Source of the DNA: Euclidia mi
Taxonomy: Eukaryota > Arthropoda > Insecta > Lepidoptera > Erebidae
Direction of reading: 5' to 3'
Assembly (NCBI GenBank): GCA_944739405.2
Contig: OX123193.2
Span: 9,618,331-9,682,330, forward strand
Length of the DNA: 64,000 bases
Positions 55,080 through 64,000 of this stretch are shown here, one piece after another. The notes below the pieces were generated by a model. The model was given only the letters and a program-made list of their open reading frames with translations. It searched no databases and was not told the origin of the DNA. The position numbers were made by a program, and so were the translations under genes. Position 1 is the stretch's first letter. Every line of letters begins with the position of its first letter.

Positions 55080-55250
55080 ATGTTAAAGGTTTTTAATACA
55101 ACAATGCACAGTCGAAACTAGTAAGCTGAAATTTAGCATGTACTGTATGTGCCTTAGGAGGGATTGCCCGACATTCTCACAGAATCGAGCAGAAACGGCA
55201 AAATTAAAAGAAAGTGCGTACGAAGGTACGGGCATCATCTAGTTCAGTAT
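55080..55250 (+). mobile_element. Retroelement 3'-end fragment
   Basis: CTGAAATTTAGCATGTACTG, GGAGGGATTGCCCGACATTC and GTACGGGCATCATCTAG parallel the fragment on the minus strand at 62485-62680. Decayed. Confidence 0.5.
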
Positions 55251-56365
55251 AAGAATGGCAACGTCGCAATTCACTGTAATTGCGTTGTAGTTTTTAATGA
55301 TCATGTATCACTAAAAGACAGTTAAATATTTCTGCTGTTAGTTAGCTATTCAAATGTGCCTTTTAATGTTTAGTGGGTATGTTAATAAAAAACCTTACAG
55401 ATTAACAAGGATACCTTAAAAGAAAACGTTGGACGTATGCTTGTTAATGAGAAGGTACTTATTAAAAAGCCACAATATTCTGACAGAATATTGCGGCGTT
55501 GCCGCTCCTATTGAAACGGGCTCTTAAAATCTTAAACTAAAATCCCTTAACCTTCCACATTTCGTATGTATGCCTAATAAAAAGGCGCGTACAGATTTGA
55601 ATATGCATTAACATTATTTTGTTTGCGCTTCTTTGGAGGCAGATCTTCTAAAACAGGGTTGTCACAGAGTTTATTTTTGATAACTATGTTGGATTAACGT
55701 GTTACTTACCGTGTAAATAGCTTCTTTGGTTAGATTTGCGTCTAACATTTACAATTTTGGTAATTGTGGTAATACTCAGACTTTGTCTTATGCTAATAAT
55801 TAATTAAGGTATGCATATGTGTTTATAAATACAAATGAAAAAGATACCAAGACACAAAACAAATCACATCATCACCCACCGACAAATTTGTGTACTAATT
55901 AGCAATTAAAGTTACGATTTATGGCTTAGAAACTAACCACTAGATCAACAAAGCTGTCATTTTTATCAGAATACTCAATTGATAAATAAAAACAATATTT
56001 CGATGAATAATTTCAAAAATTACTGACAACCCAACTAAAAAGGCCCAATAGGCGTAGTGTTATTTTAACGCCTACACGTTCTGAAAGTGAAGTTTTGTAC
56101 TTGTCCGTGTCATTAAGTGGCTCGAGATTGTTAATTATTACTGTTAGACGTTCCCCCTTTACTCGTAGCACTGTAAATATTATAGTAAGTATAGGTATAA
56201 TAGAAAGAAAGAGGACTAAACGTTTTCTTAATTTTAGTAATTTGATTTCATTTCAGCTGTATTTACCGAAGTTGTTCCTTCAAACAAACGCCAATTAGAT
56301 TGCCAATTACAGTCTGTATTGTTAGTTTATCACTTTGTTGAGTCTTGCTAGCTTTTTATTAAGCT
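55251..56365. other. No gene recognised
   Basis: AT-rich; no motif. A small inverted pair ACAATATTCTGAC/ACAGAATATTGCG at 55473-55494 is noted. Confidence 0.4.
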
Positions 56366-56367
56366 GT

Positions 56368-56612
56368 GACTTGCCGTTCGTAATAAGTCGGCAATGTCAA
56401 GTAACGCGTGCTTATCTTGCTACTTGGATGGGTGACCACGTGTGGAATTTATAAGTGCTATCGTGCTTCGGCGAGCACGTAAAGGTGTCGGTCCCGGTTC
56501 CTGTCTCTGTCTCAGGGCAATAATCGTAAGGCCATTCGTTTTCAACATTCGTTTGGCCTTCGGGCGGTCTGAAATGTCGAAGAGTGGATCACACACTCAC
56601 ACGAATATTACT
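56368..56612 (+). mobile_element. 5S-rRNA-derived SINE, copy 2
   Basis: TACTTGGATGGGTGACCACG marks the 5S rRNA head. The shared middle module (CGTGCTTCGGCGAGCACGTA, TGTCGGTCCCGG) and the end GATCACACACTCACACGAA follow. It diverges more from 5S rRNA than the copy at 34655-34905 (AAGTAACG instead of AAGCAACG). Confidence 0.85.
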
Positions 56613-57575
56613 AGAAAATTGTATTTTAACTATTTTTGACATACCCGTATAGACTAGAAAGTGGACCCCACAGACCTCCCAACGAGATGACTATAGTATG
56701 GAAATATTACGCATGATTAAATCCTGGCTTAAGCGCCTAAGCAATACATAACAATGGATATTTTTATCAAAGTACACATACACCCACAGGTTACCAGGCA
56801 ACGCTGTTTGATAATATATGCGCATGCCAAAAAATGTAGACATCCTGTTCCTTAAATTAAAGCAAGTTTGAGTTCCTACCGACTCTTCTAAGTATTTTGA
56901 TTCCGTTCCAATTTCGGTCCAGCACACATCCGACACGCGAATGCTCCAATTGGCGCTGGATCTGTTTTCAATTGGAGTCACGTGCTCCAATATGTGCGGA
57001 CGTAAGTAATGATAGGACGCTTCTAAGGTTATGAGTACCATTGAGGTTTGAACTGATAAATAAATTCTGGAGTTATAGAATCGATTTTGGGCAAATCAAA
57101 TGACTTTTGGGATGCTGGATTTTACCCTGTTTTTTTTCTTTTCAGTTTGATTTATATAAAATTTTGTTGTCGTTGAATTTCGAGTGTCTAGAATGTATAG
57201 GATATTTAACTAATGTAGTAGTATGTTATTAATACTTATAAATCAGTTTCAAACAACATTTTAATATTTATTATCGCTATCGTTTAGTTGACATAGTGCC
57301 GTGAGTAATTCAATCTTTGTTGACCACGTGACATAACGAAAACCTATGACAGTTCCATACATTTTTGCACATAGCGAATAGCAATATCGCTTATCGAATG
57401 TTATTTGTCTACAGGGCCTGTGCAGTAAAGTGTTTAAAATAGATTTCATATTAAAACATTTCAAACTATTGCCATATTTTGTACTCTACTACTACACACA
57501 AGTTTACCGAATAAACGGTTCGTAACGTGTATTTAGAAGTAGCGGATAAACAATGCAGACGGCCGGCAATGCAAC
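56613..57575. other. No gene recognised
   Basis: AT-rich. The minus-strand frame 56691-57041 has a normal-looking composition but no motif, so I do not call it. Confidence 0.4.
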
Positions 57576-57579
57576 TAAG

Positions 57580-57720
57580 CGTTCATCCTCCTAGCGTTAT
57601 CCCAGTTTCAACCTGGGGTCCGTTTACTAGTCTAACCGGATTTGGCTGAATATTAGCTTTTCCACGGAGCGACTACCTGTCTGACCTCCGCAATCCGAAG
57701 GGATAGCGATATTCTATGGT
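57580..57720 (+). repeat. Interspersed repeat, shared with 2690-2795
   Basis: CATCCTCCTAGCGTTATCCC, ACCTGGGGTCCGTTTACTAG, TCTAACCGGATTTGGCTGAA and CTGTCTGACCTCCGCAATCC match the complement of 2690-2795 in order. Confidence 0.65.
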
Positions 57721-57779
57721 TTAGACTAGTGTCAGTTTATTTAGAAGGTACTGAAGGCCCTATAACGACTATCAAAGAT

Positions 57780-57960
57780 CTTCATGACAGCCGGGACCGA
57801 CGGCTTAACGTGCTCTCCGAGGCACGGGACAAGCGATAATTGGCAATTAAATACGCACATAACACCGAAAAGTCATTGGTGCGCGCCGTGGATTCGAACC
57901 CGATGGACCGAAACCGAAACCCTCCGTGCACAGTACTGGCAGACTAAATTGTTTACAAGC
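57780..57960 (-). mobile_element. SINE family B head and middle module, inverted
   Basis: On the minus strand the sequence contains GGGTTCGAATCCACGGCGCG (box B), CAATGACTTTTCGGTG, then CGTGCCTCGGAGAGCACGTT and CCGTCGGTCCCGG. The last segment is the same middle module as in the 5S-headed SINEs. The SINE's 3' half lies directly to the right but on the plus strand. Confidence 0.75.
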
Positions 57961-57972
57961 TATGCTAAACAG

Positions 57973-58145
57973 TGTAGGAAAACATCGTGAGGAGATAAGC
58001 GATGGTGATACTTCTCCATAATATTCTCGAAAGACATGTGAAGTCTGCCAACCCGCACTTGGCCAGCGTGGTGGACTATAGCCTTACCATTCTTATAGTG
58101 AGAAGGTACCCAGCAGTGGGACAGTATAAAGGGCTGATGATGATT
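57973..58145 (+). mobile_element. SINE family B 3' half
   Basis: GTAGGAAAACATCGTGAGGA, TGTGAAGTCTGCCAACCCGC, TTGGCCAGCGTGGTGGACTA and CAGTGGGACAGTATAAAGGG are followed by a GATGATGAT tail. Confidence 0.8.
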
Positions 58146-58757
58146 TAGATAATAAGGTTTGTTTTTAACTTCTCACAGCCGTTAAAAAGTAACTATTCTG
58201 TACAAAAACACATTCCTCCAAATTGAAAAAGATTACTAAATTATTATTGTGTCAAAGGTTAAGGTTAACAAAGGTGATAACCTCTCACTTTTAAACCCCA
58301 ATTATATTTAAGATGTGCGCCCTCACGATCCGATTACAGTATAAAGTGATGTAAAAATTGATACTTAGTAAATCACCTGCTTAAAGAGTTTTTATTTTGA
58401 CGAAGTTAAATTTTCAATACGCTTGTGGTGTATAGTCGAATAGGATTGACGTTTTATGAGTCGAGTTTTGGCATGCATTTCATTGATTTGTTGATGTAAG
58501 TTTGGTACCTGCTTTTATCTGGGCTTTGTGTTACTCGATAACTAAAAAATATAATAATCCAACGGGATAAACATTATTATTATTTCCACGCCAAAAGCTT
58601 TTAGTAACAATGTCTTGCAGTCATTAATTTACTGCATCAGTTTATATACTACGTGACCCAATAATGAACACATTAATTAATTAATATTAAAACAGAACTA
58701 TGAAACTGTGTAACGTCTTTGTACTTAGTTTCGTTTAGTGTATGCCACAATTAGACT
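58146..58757. other. No gene recognised
   Basis: AT-rich, no motif. Confidence 0.4.
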
Positions 58758-58759
58758 AA

Positions 58760-59020
58760 AACCCTTTGACTGCCTCCGTGATCCAGTGGATAGCGTATGC
58801 GTCTACTAAGCGGAGGTCCCGGGTTCGATTCCCGGGTCGGGCAAAAGTGTTACTGGGTTTTGCCAAATACTCAGCAGCAGCCCGGAGTCTGGTGACGGTA
58901 ACGGCAAAAGGCTCGCCCCCTATTACCTGGGACCTAAAAATTCATGGCGAAAAGTGGGTGTAATATTTACACCTCTGCCTACCCCTTCGGGGATACAGGC
59001 GTGAGACTATAAATAAATAA
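58760..59020 (+). mobile_element. tRNA-derived SINE, family A, best-preserved copy
   Basis: The head GCCTCCGTGATCCAGTGGAT holds a box A differing from TRGYNNARNNG at one base, and a perfect box B (GGTTCGATTCC). Body and tail are complete. CTAAAACC flanks both sides (58756 and 59027 regions), a probable target duplication. Chosen as the reference copy for the family. Confidence 0.88.
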
Positions 59021-59029
59021 AAGTCTAAA

Positions 59030-62000
59030 ACCGAGTATTCAATCAAATCTGGTCGGACTAGAAGGCGAACAAGCTTCCAGGTGAAAGTATTGAATACACC
59101 GGGATAACACTAAAACGATGATAAGAATGATACGGTACGGCTTGAAGTTTAATTTCATTCAAAGGTTCCACGTGAACAATTTTCATATCTTATTGTGTCA
59201 GACTCTTATGTGTCTTTGTATCTTGTGTACAATAAAGTATTATATCTCTCTCTTTACAACATGAACTCTAATTCGGTTATATTTTTGTGAATATGTTCGT
59301 ATAACGGCTGTCTTTTTTCCTTCCTATCATATAATATGGCATAGTATGAACGGTTTCCATTAAGCCGATATCGCGATGTATTGGACCCACCCATAACAGC
59401 TACGTATACAATAATCGTAGTCCTTTACAGACCCTCTTTATATAGACAAAGATTATTTTGCAGATGAGACACAACTGGTTTCTACCGTACTTTGACAAAA
59501 TTAATTTTAAATTTTCTTTCGTGATGTAAATGTTATACCTATATACCTTTGCGTCAGTGATCATGGCGAACTTTTTTCGCAAGAGTGCCCAAATATCTAT
59601 GGTCAGTTTAAAGTTATTTGTACTGACCATGAAAGTTTAAATGCCTATAAATAACGTAATCACATTACTATTATTGTAAATCTGCAATCTCATGCTGTAC
59701 TGATATAACGTAATATTTAAAGGCAACTGGTATTTTGGCACTTGGCATACCTGATTTTTATGGATCTTGATTCTAAAGTAGAAAAGTGTGTAGGGCTTCC
59801 TGTAGGCATTTATCCAAGAAATATATAGAAAAATAAAATAGTCACAAACCTCCTCGAACCTCATAAAGGTTTGGAGAATTTGAAATTTTGAACATTTGGC
59901 TATGCAGACGCAGAGAATCGAATCCGTGTGTACTCGCGAGCACAACTAGTATAACCGTAAAAATATTATTATCATATCAGCCGAAAGACGTCCACTGCTG
60001 AAGGCTCTCCACATGGACCGATCTTAAGCCACCCGCATCCATTTGCTACCCGATAAAAATATGATTTATAAAAACTGAGAACATAATAACCATCATTGTT
60101 TACTTATAGGAACATAACCATCAACAATAAGTCATATCTGCAACCTACTCTATGACAAACTTTTACACAAGGGACGCCTAGTTTTGAAGAGAAGGGAACT
60201 TGAATTACAACCTACGTTTATCTGTTATGACCCGTGCAATCTGAGGGAGGTTGTTACGGTAATCTATGGCTATTGCACCAGGGATGGACTACCTTTATAT
60301 GTAAGTCCTGGCTGTATAATTTTACTGCCCAGACTTTTATTTGGGTTAGCAGGAACTTTAATAAATGGAATGGCAGGAAAAAAGTATGCAAGGCAAAGAG
60401 TTTTCTTGGCTTTTAATCTATGATTGCTGTTTTTATCCTTCTTTTGTTTCGAATAGTTGGTTTTACATGTTTTTTCGTTGTATAAAAACAAGGATATGAA
60501 ATTGGAACAAGCATCATGACATTCACATTTGTAGGAAACTGGTCCGCTCTGTTTGAAAAGTTTTGCAGCATTTCATGTTAGATAATAGGTGCTGGACAGC
60601 AGACCGAGTGTCGTACTGCATGTGCATGACTAAGGTTTTTATACAAAAGTGATAGCATAACCAAACAATGTGCAATAAACTTTGTAGGGACATCTATGAA
60701 AATGTGCAATATGTCCCAAGTAATCTGATATCTCAAGAAGATAATAATATAATATAATGCTAATGTGAATAGAAAAAGAGGAAAGAACTAAGCGGACGTT
60801 ATCTGACCAAATTGAAGTCATTCTAAGAAAAAGGACAGGTTAAAACTATTCTACAGCTAAGAGCATGCATAAGAAATTCGATGAGAGAGAACAAAGCAAG
60901 AGATATATTATTACGTCAAGATATTTGTAAATGGCGGCCCGTAGTCTTACTACGGAATTCAATATTCAAACTATAGATAGATCTGTAGATTTAAGATTCG
61001 TTTTTGACATAAGCTCCATACAAAATATGTCAAACACGAATTTCGAATCTCAAAATCCATGTATGGATCGAATATTGAAAATGGCCGTCTACCTCTTCGG
61101 GAAACAGACGTGACTCTACATATGTGTTCAATCTAATGTTGTATTAATTAAACCCTTTTAATGCCACTATTTTTATTGTAACCTCCTATGTTATATAAGT
61201 TAAAAATATACATGACAAAAATACCAGCTTTGAATTTGTATTACCAATTTTCACTACAGATTGCCAGTTGGTACTTTGAACAAAGTAAAATAGAAAAAAA
61301 ATTAAATAGAAGTTAAAAAGAAGAAAGTTAAAAAGAATAGAAGGTAGCTATGTATATTAGTATACCGCCAAAGTAAAAACACGAGCAATATATTCCAGCA
61401 GGTACCTTACCGAGGTCATTAACCTATTCAAAGTACCGCCATAAACAGGTGATCACTGTATACCTACCTTCATCGTGAAGGCAAAAAATATTTTACTTAA
61501 ACATTTACAAAGCACCTCTATTTTGCATAATGATTTTTCCTAAAATTAGTGAGTAGGTATTACTGTAAATGGGAAAGCAAGGGGAGACGAGAAAAATGAC
61601 GTAATTAGGCAGACATTTTTAATTTTGTACGTATTTGCGTACCTACCTTTTTAACAACAGTGTTTCTCAAAACAGCTGGTTTTCGTCGAAACAACTTAAA
61701 AAGTAATCTGTTGTGTTTCAAATCTGCAAGGATTTTCGAGGTAATCTTTGAATCTTTATTTTATTCAAAGTTAGTAGGGTGACTTTTTTCGAAGCTTTTG
61801 TTTATGGCATTTGGGTTAGTTGAAAATTTTAAATGTTGGTGTACTTGTATTTAGTATTTGGCTTGTGTACAACGATTTATACATACCGGGAGAAGCATCA
61901 TAGCTCTCAGTAGCCACCCAGTTGTACGAGTTTTTAAGTTTCAGTCAAGTAAGCTCATGTCCACAGGTGCTCACTTAAAAAGAGTATGGCTCTAAATCGA
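59030..62000. other. Mostly featureless; one unrecognised open frame at 60184-60423
   Basis: Bases 59035-59120 are a remnant of the 57580 repeat family (GGTCGGACTAGAAGGCGAAC). Bases 59875-59945 hold a decayed SINE head (GAGAATCGAATCCGTGTG, minus). The frame at 60184-60423 encodes 79 residues with a hydrophobic stretch (CIILLPRLLFGLAGTLI) that could be one membrane segment. I recognise no family and cannot say whether it is an exon. Bases 61085-61125 are a SINE A tail remnant. Confidence 0.35.
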
Positions 62001-62007
62001 ATCACCC

Positions 62008-62067
62008 CAATAAAAAATTCTTCTATACCGTGAAAGTCAAGTGACTTTATAGAAGAATTTTTTATTG
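62008..62067. repeat. Hairpin with ~27-bp arms
   Basis: CAATAAAAAATTCTTCTATA (62008-62027) pairs perfectly with TATAGAAGAATTTTTTATTG (62048-62067). Inside, AAAGTCA and TGACTTT pair around AG. Only a few unpaired bases on the left side break the stem. Confidence 0.7.
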
Positions 62068-62484
62068 CAGCAGCAGTAGATATGATGTTTGTTAATACTC
62101 CTGTGATAATTATATGTAAATCGTTTGCGTCGGCTGTTTTAAAAAAAGTACACCAAAGATAAAATGTTATAAATAATACATCGCAAAATGTTTATAAGCC
62201 TACCACGTCATCTATTTTGCTGTGTGTACAAACCCGTATCGGATCCTTTCATTGAAATTCCATTATTTCTTACACAGGCTTTTCGGTGAACCACTGCATT
62301 TTCGTGAAACATATTTTTTATCTTGATGACAAATCTGCGAGCGGCCGCTTAGTTTCCGGCTACGAAGAGAAACCCCCGGCTATCCCAGGAGCCCTTTAAA
62401 AAAACAACCGAGCCAAACCACGGAAGTGTAGCGAAGATCATCTATATCGACGAATGGTCATTCGTGAAAATATATTTTTGGAGA
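62068..62484. other. No gene recognised
   Basis: Featureless apart from a C-rich patch (AACCCCCGGCTATCCCAGGA, 62371-62390). Confidence 0.35.
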
Positions 62485-62685
62485 TTTCTGAGCGAAATCT
62501 TAATATATAAAATCCACAGACACGCTATAGCCGAAACTACTGGTCGTAAAAAGATGAAATTTAGCATATATGTTCCTTGGGCACCGTAGAGGTGCATTAA
62601 GACGGGATTTCCCGAAATTCCCACGGGATCGGGCAAAACGGGAGATTCGAAAATATGTGCGTGCGCAGCCGCTGCAATCGACTAG
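62485..62685 (-). mobile_element. Retroelement 3' end, related to 42778-42955
   Basis: The minus strand reads TTTGCCCGATCCCGTGGGAA, TTTCGGGAAATCCCGTC, AACATATATGCTAAATTTCA and GTCTGTGGATTTTATATATT, parallel to the plus strand at 42778-42955. No coding capacity. Confidence 0.65.
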
Positions 62686-62944
62686 TCTTTGATATAATCG
62701 TGCCACTGTGGTAAAAAATATTGTTTATGTGCATTGCACATTTCGATCGTTTTAAGTCATATGAAGACATATTGTGCGTGTTCGACTGATGAAAGATGGG
62801 ATAAAAAATATGCAAGTAAAATCCAGGGGAATCTGGTATCACGTATGCCATATTACACTCAAGCTGATTCGCGTGACTCCATCAACACCAAGAACACCAC
62901 AATGGTTTAAAGTGCGTTGGCTGAACTTCTTTTGCGTTATTACA
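62686..62944. other. No gene recognised
   Basis: AT-rich, no motif. Confidence 0.35.
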
Positions 62945-63185
62945 TAATTCATCATCATCAGCCTTTAACAGTCAACTGCTGGACTAGGCCTCTCCTTTGA
63001 AAGGAGGAATTGGCCTACTATACCACGCTGGCCAAACGGGTTGGTATAGGGTTTGTATCAAGTTTTCCTTCTCTTACAGTGCTGTTCTCTGCATAATATG
63101 CTCCCTCTGTCGGCTTTTACGACACCCATGGGATGATATGGGGTGGTGACATTCCGTATTCTTAATCCGTCACCATACGGACAAT
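62945..63185 (-). repeat. Interspersed repeat ('GTCACCACCCC' family), near full length
   Basis: It has a CATCATCATC tail complement at the left, then CCTTTAACAGTCAACTGCTG, ATACCACGCTGGCCAAACGG, GCTCCCTCTGTCGGCTTTTA and GGGTGGTGACATTCCGTATT. The right part is the inverted counterpart of 63865-64000. Confidence 0.75.
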
Positions 63186-63864
63186 TATTATATAAGTTAT
63201 TACATAATTACTATATAGTTATTTTTATCTATATAACATTGTGTATTATTATAACACTAAATAATTCAACAGCAAATAATTTCACATATGTATTATATGT
63301 TAGCGTCCGTGTAGTCACTAGGGAACCAGTTGAAAACTAGCGCCACGCTTTATAAAAAGTATGGCATATGCTGAACTAGGCTCCCATTTGGCTAAGAATC
63401 TCACACTTTCAATAAGATGTTGCATTATTTTATGTTTTCATACTAATCTGTCTTTTCTTTTTTATTAGTGCATGATAAATTTGTTTATTTTCATTCCTAT
63501 TTAATCTGTATGAATTTCTTATTAGACCAAATAAACTATTTTTCTTTCTTTCTTTCTTTCTTTCTATATCAGGGTACAAACAAACTGAACTGTTAGTGGC
63601 GGAGGGAAACTCGCAGTATATGACTTCCATAGTATCGCTTACTTTTATGTAATAGTAGCTGACCCGGCAAACAATACTTTTTATACAAACCTTTGCCTGA
63701 CAATAACAAACACATAAAAGAAGGATTTATCCAATTTGGTGCAGTTGTGTCATATAGATTTTGTAACTTTCAGTAAAGTATAAATTAATAAATAAAATTG
63801 GAGATAGATAGATAGATAGATGAACACTTTATTGTACACCGGTATACCTAAGTAATAACAAAAA
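63186..63864. repeat. AT-rich spacer with (CTTT)n and (GATA)n microsatellites
   Basis: (TTTC)n lies at about 63541-63566 and (GATA)n at about 63803-63822. A fragment of the 24029-type repeat sits at 63655-63685 (AGCTGACCCGGCAAAC). No gene. Confidence 0.6.
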
Positions 63865-64000
63865 TCATTATGGTTCCGTGTGGTGAGGGATTAAGAATAC
63901 GCAATGTCACCACCCCATATCATCCCGTGGGTGTTGTAAGAGCCGACAGAGGGAGCATATTATGCAGAGAACAACACTGCAAGAGAAGGAAAACTTGATA
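63865..64000 (+). repeat. Interspersed repeat ('GTCACCACCCC' family), cut by the window end
   Basis: GGGATTAAGAATACGCAATG, TCACCACCCCATATCATCCC and GACAGAGGGAGCATATTATG match the complement of 63060-63185 with few changes. The copy continues beyond the window. Confidence 0.75.

Noticed and set aside
60184..60423. 79-residue frame with one hydrophobic segment, considered as a receptor exon
   Set aside because: No family motif, no supported splice sites; left as unrecognised.

Overview
This window looks like nuclear DNA from a lepidopteran insect (moth or butterfly). It is AT-rich and non-coding, with no recognisable host gene, rRNA or genuine tRNA gene. It is crowded with repeats typical of Lepidoptera: tRNA-headed SINEs ending in (TATG)n or (GAT)n, 5S-rRNA-headed SINEs, 3' ends of RTE-like LINEs with GATGAT tails, and the repeat part containing 'TTTTTAGTCAGTAAGAGTC'. 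The lepidopteran call rests on remembered repeat families, not on a search. The sequence reads best as an intergenic or intronic transposon graveyard with several young insertions.

Layout. 1-15.9 kb: scattered SINE copies and LINE tails, an inverted-repeat element at 1.06-2.11 kb, and a SINE at 5.5 kb split by an 81-bp-armed hairpin. 15.9-24 kb: a LINE inserted inside a SINE (15955-17748), RTE tails, an RTE fragment inserted in an older repeat (19761-20430), a frameshifted LINE (21019-22603), and beside it an internally deleted piggyBac-like element (22646-23648). 24.3-33 kb: one LINE with a zinc-knuckle ORF1 and an endonuclease/reverse-transcriptase ORF2, split by three later insertions: a retroposon with a (TTTTAA)n tail, a 1,984-bp DNA transposon with about 340-bp terminal inverted repeats, and an apparently intact 1,590-bp Tc1 element. 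33-38.8 kb: repeat fragments, a 5S SINE and a 494-bp MITE flanked by TTAA.

38.9-42 kb: a minus-strand Jockey-type LINE with three in-frame stops and no frameshift, flanked by a target-site duplication (TSD) of about 11 bp. 42-46.2 kb: repeat fragments, an R1/I-like LINE C-terminus, and an RTE fragment inserted next to a SINE with a 14-bp TSD. 46.7-52.8 kb: a minus-strand BEL/Pao LTR retrotransposon. Its two LTRs are nearly identical, but its interior is gutted, carries a 0.9-kb (GCRTA)n array, and has an 860-bp hAT-like element inserted beside the Asp-Asp of the reverse-transcriptase active site. 52.8-64 kb: a GC-rich 585-bp non-autonomous retroposon with a 10-bp TSD, a second 5S SINE, more SINEs, and an inverted pair of repeats that runs off the end of the window.

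There is no operon-like cooperation. What can be read is a relative insertion history, because younger elements interrupt older ones. The only complete protein-coding gene I can support is the Tc1 transposase at 31579-32604.
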